A stretch of DNA of 64,000 nt, taken from contig JBCNJP010000020.1 of NCBI GenBank assembly GCA_039602395.1, forward strand, positions 23,972,483 through 24,036,482. The letters are read 5' to 3'. The stretch's first letter is position 1, and each line of letters begins with the position of its first letter. The translations under genes were made by a program, and so were the position numbers. This document shows positions 47,391 through 58,925 of this stretch, one piece after another. Origin of the DNA: Deinandra increscens subsp. villosa. Its lineage: Eukaryota; Streptophyta; Magnoliopsida; Asterales; Asteraceae. Under the pieces are notes generated by a model that was not told the DNA's origin, did no database searches, and saw nothing but the letters and a program-made list of their open reading frames with translations.

Positions 47391-47399
47391 TAAAAATAA

Positions 47400-48453
47400 T
47401 AATAAAGGGTTGTGTGGGCTGTGGAGTGGGTTCGCAGTTGAAGAAAGAATCGAAAGAAGTTTTAAAGTGTGCACGATTAATTGACACATTTGAAAAATAC
47501 CCGTTGTTTAAAGACATTAAATTTTTTAGTCGTAGGACCGAATAAAATGGATGTGATAAGAAGCACGACAGAAGGCGGTCTGGTGTGAAAGCGATAAAAA
47601 CACTGTCTTGCGTTGCTTTTTATTGCCCAAAAGTTATTAAGTTGTAATGGCTACACACATAATCATCCAAAAATATAGTCGGTATAAAGAATGTATTTAG
47701 TCTTATTTTGACCCGTTATCTGACTACCCAACCAACACATCTTGTCACCTTTATTTTCATCGTTATTCATGTTCTCATGTTTTTCTTCAAAGGGCTGCGT
47801 ATAAAATTCTAATAGACGTTTTTTTTTAACACGTGAAAAAGGAAACATGAACAAAACTCAACCGGAGTCTCACATAAGTTTAACCCGTGTAATCTGTTAT
47901 GATGTAAATTATTTTGCATACAATACATTAAGAAACGTATACAAGATCTAGAAAATATTTGAACATTTTGCATCATTTGTAAATATTTCATAAACATCTT
48001 CAAGAGCACATCCTTACGATCAAATGACATCCTTATGATCAAAGAGTAAGCCCTACAAGGTGTGTCATGTATGGTACAATCCAGCATAAAAAGTTTAGAA
48101 GAAGTTTGAAATTGTTGTTAGAAAAGGTTCTATATATTCTAAACAGGCCGGTTTTTTATATATTAACTTGTTATATTATCAACCCTAATAGTAGCTAACG
48201 CACCTGTGAAACTGGCTAAAACTTTCACCAGAAAGATGATATATATTTAAAAAAAAATTGATACCACCCATACATTTATTCATGTCAACACCGAGTGTCC
48301 TTACCATGTCTTTGACAACACAAAAACCGAATCAGAAGCCGAATGGAATGTTACACGAGTAGATATCGACTTGTTTTCGGCATGGACTCAATAAGCAAGT
48401 CCTCTTTTAATACAAAAAATCTATTATTCCATTAACTTTGTTGGGGTAGAACT
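47400..48453. other. Spacer downstream of the b5-reductase gene
   Basis: No gene is supported. Frames of 63-92 codons on the minus strand at 47663-48087 have no recognisable domain and an AT-driven composition. Confidence 0.5.
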
Positions 48454-51400
48454 CTAAAACTTGTAAACCATATCTTCTGTGTATCCAAGCTCCTTAAGCA
48501 CACCGCTCACCTACAACAACCCAAAAATACAGTTAAGCACGTTAATCCTCATCAATAAGGGTGACGTTAGTTGATTAAACAGCAAGGTACCAACCTCTCC
48601 TTGTGACCAATCTTTCGCCTTCCCGCCAGACACATGTTCCATCATGCCAGGTGGACCACACACCTAAAACCATATCATGTAGGTAAGAAATTGTGTATAG
48701 TGTAAAATATTACACGACACGAAACTAACCTAAAATTCACGAGTTTGGGTTTAGGCTAAAGTGCCATACAAGTCTTTGCCCATTTCAGGCTGAACCAGCA
48801 AACAAATTTAGCTAATCTAGTTGTGTTCGGGTTGACCCGTTTAACCTATTTATTCTTTAAAGATTTTAAATACGTTTTATATCATAATTTAAAGGGATTA
48901 GGTACTTTATGGCAAAGCTTAAACGATTAAAGAGAAACCAGCATAAAATTCTATAGTTTTGTAATATTTGTTATTGTTGTATTGGGTTTGGCCTACATAC
49001 ACGACCCATTTAACACCCAAAGTACTCAAATTCAGAGCATTGGTTGTAGAAAGAAAAAACAATGATGCCAAACACTCCAGCACAATATGTATTGGGTTAT
49101 GATGAGATCTTACAAGTACAAGTGTATCATCACTTGGAGCGGGTAAGCCTTTTGATGCCATATCTTTCGTTATGTAACCTGTACCTCCAACCCAGTACTT
49201 CGATGGACTGTCAACGGTATAAAATACCTGCAATTTCAGATAAATAATGATTACAAAACTAAGAATATATCAGATCTGAAAATAAAAACAAGGTTTACAT
49301 TTTTTTGAAAACAATTCCTAGATATTCTAGAATAAAATCACAACCTGCACTCCTCAAGATTTGAACCCACAAATGTTTTGATTGGGGGACACCTCATTTA
49401 CCACCTGTCTCCTTGAGAACAACTAGATCTACATAGTTTAAGAAAAAAGGTGGTACCTTTAAATTCGGGTGGCTAGCAGCAAGCATATCAAGTTTCTTTT
49501 TCAGCAAAATGTCATCTGGAGATACATTTGCATAAATCAAAGATACCTGAAATAATATCAAGAGCAAATCACCTTTTCGATCCTTATAGGGGCACATGAC
49601 AGGAAAATGAACTAAACATACTAATCATTTTCGATCTTGATTTTCGTCTTATTTTTGTAATTTTGTAAAACTAAACTTATACAACTCAAGGACACGTGCA
49701 TTAATTCCAAAAAAATATATATATCAAAATCAAACCTATTATAGAAATCAAGAAAGCATCAAACCCAGACCTAAAACAGCTTAAAATCAGCCTGTAACTT
49801 GAAATGAAAATCCTAACTTAAACGACAAAGCAGGATCAAAGGTTTGATATCCCACCTATGATTATATAAAAAAATAAGCAGCAATATTTACTTAAAAGAA
49901 AGGATCCCTTACTTTGGTGTTATCATCAGGATTCTTGAGAATGGCCTCAATAACCTGAAGCATTGGGGTGATACCTGACCCACCTGCAATCTGTAAAAGT
50001 GAAGTAACTTACGCACTACAATATAACCAAAACAATACCATCAACCCATTCTTCATGTTCTTAAAACGGCATTTAGTAAGAACAAAGTTAACAAATTGCA
50101 CTCACCATGCCAATGTGTTTCTTCATATTGGGCGTGTATCGAATCTTTTCAATTGGTCTGCACAAGATCAATTACATCAATTGTAAGTAAATGCACATTT
50201 CACTGTAGAATATTCTATGTTAGCTTAATTAAATGGTTTACCCTTTGACTTCAACCACATCACCCGGCTTTAATTTATCAAAATGTTGGCTCATTTTCCC
50301 TTCAGGATAAATCTGGGAAAGAACAAAACATAAGTACTGATATAAAATTGGCAAAAATCTAGATTAGTAGCAGTGGAAATGACAGAATGACCCACCTTGA
50401 TCATCAAATCAAAGTAACCTTTAGAATCTGGATCTGATATCGGTGTGTACCTAAGCAAAACATCAAAAAGTACAAAATAAAATAAATAAAAACAATCTGT
50501 GGTCAACTTCAATTTCATGGCCATTTTCACATAAAACTTACGGGCGGACAACATATTTTGTTTTCCCTTCAGCATCTTCTCCCAATGGAGCCCTAAAAAT
50601 CAAGAATAAAACACATAAGTGAGTTGGCTGGCATATGAATCTCTTACTAAAACTCTCTTGTGAAGTTTATTTCTACAACCATGTATGTTTACCTAAGAAG
50701 TTAACATAATAAAACTGATTTCATAAACATGTTAACAAACTTGCCTGGTAATGAGGCATGATGCAACATCGAGTCCCAATTTGAGATTTGGATCAAACGA
50801 AAACCTACAGTTACGGAGAACAAAATATTACCAAAGATCAACTTGAGGCTTTGCTAAGTTCATGTTCGATTAAGCATAGCAAACATCCAATAGCCCAGTA
50901 TACACCACGGAGAAGGTAATACATTTGTGCTTTTATAATTGTAACCTTCATGACTAGTTTATTATTATAAGAAAACGAAGAACTATGAATATACCTGTAT
51001 AACTGGGTATTGTGGCTGACTTTAGCCCTCTCTTGAAGCTTAAACTCTACCCATTTATCAGAAATGAGAGCTGAAATACAAAATAACCAACACTTGAGCT
51101 AAAGAAGTTACTGGTAATAAGCAGTTTAAGACAAAATGAGAGATATTACATATGCAACAAAAACCTACCGGTTTTAGGGCCCGTCTCCTCGTTGATTTGA
51201 TCCAGATGAGCCTGTAAGTAGAAAAATCAAATAATTGGTCAGCGATCCCATTATTTGATTCACTATCTCAATCAATTTATCTTCTTGTGTAACCGGAATT
51301 AAACTGGGTGAGCAACTTCCCTGCCTCTCAAATCATTATGGGCCTACGGCTTGTCATTGAAAATTCAATTGTGGATTCCTACAAAATCAGTATCATAGTG

Positions 51401-52342
51401 CTGGGTGTATGTCCCTCAACTTAGGACTCGTTCCTTGGTTTGTATTTTTTTTCTTAAACTAACGAAGTCTTAGGTAAATCATTTCGTTCCTTAGGGATTT
51501 CTTAGAAACAAGTGGTGTAATCCTCTATACAAATGATTCAACTATGCTACATTACAAGAATATATAAACTTCAAGTGTTTTGTAAATTAATTTGTTAGAT
51601 GGTGCACATCCCCTTTAGAGTGACACCTTAAAAAAGTTCTCACGGCATATCTTGTTGTAGATCTTCTTAAAACATTGGTTATAAAACCACGGTCTATTAG
51701 AGAGCAAAGTTTCTCTAGATTAATATTCAACAGAATCATGGAGCTATCTTATTTCTTCCTACATAGCGTACAGAAACTTAATTACAAAATGTCAAAATCT
51801 TAACATCTCAAATCAAACCAAATCCTGAATAAAAAAAAAATCAGCTACTAATTTCTCAGCTTGCGGATCTCACATATCACATTATCAGAACAAAACATAT
51901 AACTCCAATTTTGTAAGAGTGAAACCAACGAACAATCAAAAGAAGAGAATGAAACCAACGAACAATCAAATTAGAAGATCCAAGAAAACGATCAATTTAG
52001 CTCCAAACTACCAAACACACAAACCTAAACAACCGAATCTGGCATCTCAAATCAAACAAAACGCTCAAAAACCACATTTCCATATTCTCAACGAATCAAC
52101 GTCCCAAACGAACATACATCAATCCGCTTTGTAGTGTAATTAAACCGAATACACAATAGGATGAAGAAAAATACCAAATTTGGCTCGGAAAAGTAATAGA
52201 AATAGGAGAGTCCACCGGAGATGGCAGCGATCGCTCCGACGGGAAACCGGAAATGCGATGAGGTCGATTGCGATTGGCCCCGAAAAGCGTGGGAAAATGC
52301 GATCGGCGTAGCTTTGCCTAATCTTCTGAAGAAAGTCGACAT
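48454..52342 (-). CDS. CBR2: NADH-cytochrome b5 reductase-like protein, mitochondrial (CBR2 type)
   Basis: Thirteen exons, 984 bases, 327 residues, all phases consistent: 52342-52175, 51211-51169, 51070-50995, 50804-50745, 50592-50542, 50450-50396, 50312-50242, 50157-50106, 49990-49913, 49546-49457, 49227-49114, 48663-48595, 48510-48454. The head MSTFFRRLGKATPIAFSHAF is a mitochondrial-type presequence, followed by a membrane segment near VGAIAAISGGLSYFYYF. FAD-binding RPYTPISDPDSKGYFDLMIK, the NAD-binding GGSGITPMLQVIEA and CGPPGMMEHVSG motifs are all present. The enzyme passes electrons from NADH through FAD to cytochrome b5-type acceptors. Length and motif order match Arabidopsis At5g20080. 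The intron after exon 4 has a GC donor (ACCAG|GCAAGT, minus strand at 50744-50743), the well-known GC-AG minor class. Identity is sure; the exact partner protein is not. Confidence 0.94.
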
Positions 52343-52799
52343 TTTCAGAAATGGAGTGACGACGGAAGTGAGATTTTGAGGGTTTCCAATTCGTTAAGCC
52401 TCACGAACTTTCAGGGGAAAGTAGAAGAATCGTCTGTGATATATTCCATCGTAAGCTTTGTAGACTTCACGCTATCACTCACTCTAGAAGTGAAAAAAAA
52501 TTATATTCTACTTTTTTTAACACAAATAAACATCTAGCCATCTCCGTAACACTCTACGTAGTGGGGTGTTAAAATTCACTTTAGGGGTTATCGTTCCCGA
52601 GACGCTATGATTCAAAAATCGGGTTGTTGGATTAGGAGCATAGCGCTCAAAATTTTGATTTGCCCAAGAAACTAGCTGTTCAACGGCTCCAAACCCATTT
52701 AATTTTTTTTCTTTCTTTTGACCACTATATATATCTAATATTTACAACCCATCTTCTACAATCTACACCATTTTAATCAATCTTCTACACGCATCCAAG
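52343..52799. other. b5-reductase promoter and Harbinger element upstream part
   Basis: The first ~130 bases are the likely leader of the reductase gene. From about 52510 the sequence resembles the 5' region of a PIF/Harbinger element (a TATA-like CACTATATATATC near 52724 and a CATCTTCTACAATC leader). The exact transposon edge was not found. Confidence 0.5.
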
Positions 52800-53077
52800 A
52801 TGTTTCCTCGTGGTTCATTAAACCCTCGTTTTCAAGTTCCACGACGTACGGGTGATAATGAACAACAACAACCCGATGGTGGGTTGTTTGTGTACATGGC
52901 TAGTTTGGGAGCCCCGCAACAACAACAACCATACGGATTCTCTCAAGCTTACGGGTTCAATACTTACTCACAACAACAATTTCAACCATTCCAACAATCT
53001 CAATCCCTTCATCCCTTCCAAACATCTCAACAACCCATACCGGTCGTGCCCGAAGTCATATCGGAATCACAAGAAGC

Positions 53078-53093
53078 GGGGGGGGGGGGGGGG
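53078..53093 (+). repeat. 16-base G run
   Basis: An uninterrupted G16, then T and GGGG. It is prone to length errors in replication and sequencing, and lies seven bases from the CACTA left end. Confidence 0.95.
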
Positions 53094-53204
53094 TGGGGTC
53101 ACAACAAAATAAATGACATTTGGTGACTCTTAGCTTTAATGACTATGAATAATATAGTAATTAAAAGTACTTTTCCTTTTAGTTTTTTTATTCCTCCAGC
53201 CCTA

Positions 53205-53371
53205 ATAATTTTCCTTCTGCCCTCGACACAAACCTCTCAAACGCCAAGAAATAGATTACTCACCGTCGTCTTCTTCTCGATCGGCGACTGCTTCTGTCTC
53301 TCGATCGGCGATCACTCACCGTCGTCTGCATCTAACGATCGCTCCGGTTCCTCAACTCCATCGACAATTCA
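53205..53371 (+). pseudogene. Captured leader-like exon in the CACTA
   Basis: A GC-richer block with repeated TCTCGATCGGCGA phrases, ending at a good splice donor (ATTCAG|GTATCAG). It looks like a 5' UTR exon of a host gene; possibly the leader of the syntaxin fragment that follows. Confidence 0.45.
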
Positions 53372-54137
53372 GGTATCAGTTCGAATTTACGTTAGGGCTC
53401 AATGTGTTACTATCTTTCATTTCGAATTTGATTGATTTGTCAATGTGATTTCGATTTATCATATCAATCCTGCTAGTCTCGTTGTATGAACATTGTGTTG
53501 ATCATCTTCGGATTCACTTTCATGAGTTTAAGAAAATGGATCTGATTTCACTTTCAAATTGAAGAATAAGTCATGGAGGTTGATTTGACATTCAATGTCC
53601 AAATGCTTTATCACAGTTTCAAATTGTTTTAATTACCTTGAACATTTTGACTTCATATCAGTAGTTAATTCGTTGTCACTGTAGCAATTTTTAGGCACTT
53701 TACTGTAATTTAGTTCTGGTTCTATGAGTCTTATGAGTTGTGCATATATGTCATTACCTTAATTGTTGTAGGTTATGATACTAGCCTGCTGTCTTGTGGT
53801 CCTTTTTTTATGTTTATTTCACCACTTAAATGCTATGGAATATGGAGAGTGTGTCCTGCTATTATGATTAATATCTTTTACGATCAGATTCTAATCTAGT
53901 AGCCTTACTGGAGAATGGTTTGTAGACATTTAACAGCCCTCAAAGATGCGGTTATGGTGATGAGGATAGAGTTGGATGAGTTTTTTAAAAATGTGAGTTT
54001 TAGCCGAAACTCATGAATAACTTGTGGTTAGCTTGCTGAAAGTTTGAGCTTGGGCTCAATTCGGCTTTTTTTAACTTATATTCTATTTCATAATGTTAGC
54101 ATATAGCTCACATGCTATAAATTCTTGGCTTTATTAG

Positions 54138-54972
54138 GTCCGTTCAACACATCAAGAAAGAATTTGAGAGACTTTATAGACTTCTAAAAAAACTAGAGGT
54201 GTCTCCCACTCTCTTATTCATACACAAAAATGTTTTCATGGGATGTAAGTGATTTCTGATAGACATATATTATATATATGCAGGATGCTCATGAGGAATC
54301 AAAATTCGTAACCAAGGCTGCTGCCATGAAAGGTAACATATTGCGAATACTCGCAGAGAATGTGATGATAATACAAATGAGCAGTAAACTTGCATCCCGC
54401 CCTGGTCATAAAAACCGTGAGGCTCTCTGAAGCGTTGTGGTCTCGAAAAACAAGGCGAGAGTCTCACGTACGCGGGACTTTGCTCTATGTACAACAAAAT
54501 AAAGTCAAAATAAACTTTATGTACAACCAAAAGTTACATCTTTCTTATCTATTTTACAAATGAGCCTTTTTGTCAAGTAAAACACTCATAATTTCTTCAC
54601 CTCTTTGGTTGTTTTTTAAATATCAAATTGCTACACACCCTAATCTTGACCCGTTTTTACCCGGATTTGTATGAGGTGAACCTCACAGCCCTGAGGCATT
54701 TTTCAGATAGCGCGTTTAATTAAAGCAAAAATCACAGAACTTGATAAGGAGGTCAGTGAATCAACAGTTTATTATGAACTTGATCCTCATATCTTGAAAT
54801 TTTTTACTCATAATTCCTATTTTCTTTTAATTCAAGAATTTGGCAACTACTCTGTAATAGTATATCATACTTCTAATTCTAAAAATTAAAACTTGTTTTT
54901 TTATCACTGATATTGATCCTTGTTCGTAGTGCCTTGAAGAAGAAATTTAAAGACAGGGTGACAGAATTTCAG
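54138..54972 (+). pseudogene. Syntaxin (SYP13-type Qa-SNARE) gene fragment
   Basis: Four exon-like blocks with splice sites: 54138-54198 (VQHIKKEFERLYRLLKKLE), 54294-54332 (DAHEESKFVTKAAAMK), 54717-54751 (IARLIKAKITELDKE) and 54930-54972 (ALKKKFKDRVTEFQ). Their order matches the N-terminal Habc region of plant plasma-membrane syntaxins SYP131/SYP132. The exons between (the RMEKDV-type and cysteine/glycine-rich stretches) are missing or replaced, and the SNARE motif and membrane anchor are absent, so it cannot make a working syntaxin. It lies inside the CACTA. Whether it is transcribed is unknown. Confidence 0.75.
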
Positions 54973-55170
54973 GTAATGCCTTCTTATTACTACATGAATG
55001 ACTAGTTTTTGCTCACAGTTACTATGTACACTGTTACTTAAACTACATGTTTTTTACTCGTGGCAATTTTTTATGCAGATTTGAATCATGGGTCAATCTC
55101 TAGGATGCATTCAAGTGGAGCAGTCTAATCCGTGACCAAAAAAGTTGTTATAACTTATGTTACATAACAG

Positions 55171-55525
55171 GTTCAAAATCCAAAAGCAGTCAAATACAAT
55201 GATACTATTCAGGGACTGAAGTATATATGGAGAACCGAGGGTTTTAAAATGCATCTATAGGTTGTTTTTGTCTTTTGGCCTTTTGAACTCCAAGTTTAGA
55301 TCTTATAGAACCTGTGAAACTAAGCATTTCCTGCACATAAACAGCTTGATCCCATGTTTTCTTTTGTAATGTGTTTGCAAGGTCCTAAAATCTTTGAGTG
55401 GCATAACAATGGAACTATTCAGGGACCAAGGGTTTGAGAGGAATGTTTAAAGGAAATGCCGCAAATTGTGCACGCATTATACCGAACTCTGTTGTCAGAT
55501 TCTTTAGCTATGATCAAGCATCCAA
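55171..55525 (+). pseudogene. Mitochondrial adenine-nucleotide carrier (ADNT1-like) fragment
   Basis: Two exon-like blocks: 55171 to about 55250 (VQNPKAVKYNDTIQGLKYI, WRTEGFK) and about 55437-55525 (RGMFKGNAANCARIIPNS, VVRFFSYDQAS), with splice sites around them (TAACAG|GTTC and TCCAA|GTAAG). The GMFKGN...CARI.PNS phrase is typical of plant ADNT1-type mitochondrial carriers. Only one of the three carrier repeats is represented, and TATTCAGGGACC near 55417 repeats the earlier exon, hinting at an internal rearrangement. Non-functional cargo of the CACTA. Confidence 0.78.
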
Positions 55526-56268
55526 GTAAGTTCACCTGCATTGTTTCTTGGTAATAATAAAATATTATTTTTCAGTTCAAAGTTGATTACTTTTCAATAT
55601 ATATTTGTTTTCTTCTTGTACATAAACAAGGAAATCTTATGGCTATAGAGACAGCAACCTGAAAATGATATAGAAATATTCCATCTTATTGTTCACTATA
55701 TTAACTGTCTTCTGTAGTGTAGGGATATATAGAGCACTTGAACCTTGTTTGGTAGTCATCACCTCATTGAAAGTGGCCAGAAACAGAGGTAACCATCTAT
55801 CGCACTAACAAACCAAACAACATAGCTCAATTGAATTTTTTAGTGTCTTTACCAAACTGTTAGCCTAAAGCAGAATACTGCTTTTTTTAAAGGAGTACAG
55901 TTGCAGTCAACATTCACAACAAGAATCTTGATTGACCCAGAAGTGGAGGTGGCCAAATCATTTGTTCTTTCCTACAATGCAGGTTAAATAATAGCTAGCT
56001 AGCATATAACTTTTAAGATCAACGTGCTATGTTCTTGTTCTTATTTTGGTTACAATTTCGAGTCTGCAATCATCTCATTGTATCATGTGTTATTTGAAAC
56101 TTTATTTTCTGGATGGTGTTGTTTCATTCAGTTGTTAATATCAAATGTTTGTGTTTTGCGAACTTTAAGTTTCAACTTATGTAGTGATTTTGTGGTTCTT
56201 ACCGGCCCAATCAGAACCATGAATGGAAATAATTATGAATTGTGAGTTAGCGGGTCAGTTTTGCTAAA

Positions 56269-56505
56269 AAGAAATATTGGACTTTTAGTGACTAAAGTTC
56301 AAGTAAAAAAATATTGGACTTTTAGTGACTAAAGTTAAAGTAAACAAATATTTGACTTTTAGTGACTAAAGCTATAGTAAAAAAATATTGGACTTTTAGT
56401 GACTCAAGTTAAAGTAAGAAAATATTAGACTTTTAGTGACTAAAAGTTTAAGTCAAAATATATTTGGTTTTTAGTGACTGAAGTTAAAGTCAAAAAAGAC
56501 ATTTA
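56269..56505 (+). repeat. CACTA subterminal tandem repeats
   Basis: Six copies of about 38-46 bases, each with ATATT.GACTTTTAGTGACT followed by (A)AAGTTAAAGTAA. They lie 120-360 bases inside the CACTA right end. In En/Spm elements, such repeats bind the element's own DNA-binding protein. Confidence 0.88.
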
Positions 56506-56752
56506 GCGATGGTTCCAACAGTGACACTTTTTATTTGAGAAGGAGAAAGTTTTTAGGTCTTTAGTGACTCTTTTTATACTTTTTTTGACTCTTTTTTTTA
56601 GTCACTAAAAGTCATTTATCTTGTAGTGGGTGAGAATGAAAAAAATCCACAAGAACAAAGCCCCCGAAGCGTCGAGGGAGAAAAAAATTGTTCAACCATG
56701 GACCGAGGAGGAGGAATATGCGTTTGCTCAAGCTTGGCTCGACACCAGATGA

Positions 56753-57409
56753 AAGCCAAATACCTTCAGTTGTTCGTTCAGTCTTTTTGATTCTAATTTC
56801 GGGACGAAATTCCCAAAAGTAGGAAATAGCGTAACATTTCTGATTTTACGATGAAAATGATTTAGATCTAAAAGGTTTATGTTCTAAATGTTATATCCAA
56901 TATGTTTCATGACCAAGTTTGTAATTTTATGCTTAGTTTTGCTTGGATCTAAGATTTTCCATGTTGTAAATGATAGATCTAAGGGTATTTGTAATATCTG
57001 AATCTTGATTGATCGCTGTTTAATTATACGATATAAATGGGTCTTAATTAAGAATATCACAACCTAATTTAGTGTTGTGTGCATCGGGACAATCATCGCA
57101 CCCCGACATATTTCGTCGTCGGTTGGGGTGTGACAAAGACCTGGGTTCAAAACATGGGAACCAATTATTGGCAAAAGAATTTTCTTTTTATGTTTAGTAA
57201 AAAAAAAATCGTGTTCCCTTTTTGTTAACAAACTTTATGTTTAGTAAGTGTACAAAAAACATATATTTTTTAAATATATTTTTCTTACGGATCTAGATTT
57301 ATTTTAAACCATATTTTTAATCGTTTTTTACCTTTCTTTTATCGACTAACATGTTTTACAAACGTTTACAGCTACGCCTCCCGTAGAGCGCGGGGAGCTT
57401 TAAACTAGT
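56753..57409 (+). other. Degenerate LTR-like and Helitron-end sequence
   Basis: 56790-56830 has the phrase CGGGACGAAATTCCC, common at the end of plant Ty3 polyproteins next to the LTR. 57080-57133 ends GGTTGGGGTGTGACA, which resembles an LTR end. No intact frame. Confidence 0.45.
57376..57409 (+). mobile_element. Helitron 3' terminus
   Basis: CTCCCG...CGGGGAG forms a GC-rich stem (57379-57398) and is followed after about seven bases by AAACTAG|T, a standard Helitron 3' end. I could not find the matching 5' TC end upstream, so the element's length is unknown; it may be truncated or may include the upstream transposons. Confidence 0.6.
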
Positions 57410-58671
57410 TTTGGTTTATATTGAAAGGCTATGTACCGAAGGTTATGTATTAAGTGCAATCTTTTCTTGAATCAATCATATATATGGATGTTTTGTTGAA
57501 TCATATTGACATATTGTCTGAAACTTTGAATGTTGTTTTATTGTTCTATTGACGTGTTCAATAGTTAGGGTCAAATTCAAATTGATATTAAAGGTTTTCC
57601 AATGAGAAACCATAACAATTTTTTATCTTTTCAGAGTAGGTTAAATTATATTTTCAAAGTGTTAGACTAATATTTTTGTAATATTTTTTTTTATAGATTG
57701 TTAGGAGTAGTAGTAAGGTTAATGTTTTTTTGGATGGATTAGTTAAAAAAATTCCGTGATATTTTTACAATTTTTTTCCCTCTCTAATTCCTTGCTAGAC
57801 GCGTAATGAACATATCTCGTCTGTTGTTATAAAAAGAGATGACTCTGAGTCATCACTAGCAAATCCAATTAGAATTATATATTTATTTAAATATGTTTAA
57901 TTATGAAATAGTATAACCGTTGACATAAAAAAAAAGGAATTTTAGCAATGTGTTGCATCATGAGGAACTTATTCTTATATGGAAGACAATAAAATTCTCT
58001 ATGATTTGATACTCGTTCCATGGTGCATACGAATAAGGTCTATATGTATATGAAGTGTATGCATTTGTGTATGCATACGTGGAGTCCATGTCATCTACAA
58101 GTGGGGCCGTCTATGTGAGAGAAATGTATATATATGGGATGTCGGGGATGATAATGTATAAACCATTTTCTATTCAAGTCAAAAAGATAAAAAAAAATAG
58201 CTTGGGGGTTAATTGGCTATAAAATTCATCACTTATTATGTAAATGTTTTTGTTGGGTGGTTGGTTAATTAGGCTTTTCTATCCGCCACGTCCTTTAATA
58301 AGGGATAGAGACAATACGATCGATGGAAATAAACAGCTGTAAGGTCGCAAATTTCATATTAAGGTTTTTTCAAAAAAAGAAGTATGAAACATCAATCGGG
58401 TTATAATGTGGTTGGGTCGGATTTTATAAGATCTGAGGGTTTTTTTAATAAATTTTCTTTGAATGATTTAATTGAAAAGTATGAGAATATGACACATAGG
58501 ATTTTTCAATTATATGTTTCAACATAAGAAGATGTCATATGTACTTTAAAAAAAAATGTGTGTGTTTAATAGACTAGAGTAGTAAGGCTTATTTTCTACA
58601 TTGTTAACAAATAGTATTAATGTTTTTAAACAATAGATCTTTCTACAAGTAAATTTTTTTTAATGGCAAAC

Positions 58672-58925
58672 ACTCGGTTACTCGGGGGTCTCACCCTCAC
58701 AAACGATGCAACCAACGACACGCTGCGACCACAGGCCGTGGAGTAACCAAGAGCCTCTATGTTGCACATCCATCCCAGAGGAAACCCATCGCCTTAAAGC
58801 CCACTGTGATAAAACCTCTGACCCACCTCTATAATTTTTAATTCATCATTCATTTTTTGTGTCTGGTGAGATTTGAACCCTTGACCTCCATATTGAAAGA
58901 TAATGGTATATCTACTCCACCAAAT
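58672..58925 (-). mobile_element. tRNA-derived SINE-like element
   Basis: On the minus strand: GGTGGAGTAGATATACC (A-box-like), then about 30 bases later AAGGGTTCAAATCTCACC, a good RNA polymerase III B box, then a GC-richer body. This matches plant tRNA-derived SINEs. The 3' end is near 58672, next to an A-rich stretch on that strand. Confidence 0.6.

Larger units (their letters stand above)
53100..56628 (+). mobile_element. CACTA (En/Spm-type) transposon carrying host gene fragments
   Basis: 3529 bases. The right end read on the minus strand is CACTACAAGATAAATGACTT; the left end is CACAACAAAATAAATGACAT, the same terminus with a few changes. GGT flanks both sides (53097-53099 and 56629-56631), the three-base target duplication of CACTA elements. 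The right subterminal region has six tandem copies of a TTTTAGTGACTAAAG unit, as expected for transposase-binding repeats, and that motif recurs inside the terminal repeats. The interior has no transposase. It carries a leader-like exon (53205-53371), syntaxin exons and mitochondrial carrier exons, all on the plus strand with introns kept, so they were captured at DNA level. Confidence 0.88.
52800..56752 (+). pseudogene. PIF/Harbinger ORF1 (Myb/SANT-like protein) split by a CACTA insertion
   Basis: The N-terminal part (52800-53099) starts MFPRGSLNPRFQVPRRTG, then is Gln-rich (QQQPYGFSQAYGFN, QQQFQPFQQSQ). After the transposon, 56629-56752 continues with RMKKIHKNKAPEASREKK and VQPWTEEEEYAFAQAWLD, the W-containing start of the Myb/SANT-like domain of plant PIF/Harbinger ORF1 proteins, then a stop. 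Such proteins bind element ends with the transposase. The GGT at the junction is duplicated. A 16-base G run (53078-53093) just before the join may reflect slippage, so the original frame is uncertain. The transposase gene is not seen. Confidence 0.72.

Noticed and set aside
47663..48087. Minus-strand frames of 63 and 92 codons downstream of the b5-reductase gene
   Set aside because: No domain, no splice-consistent extension and no conserved look.
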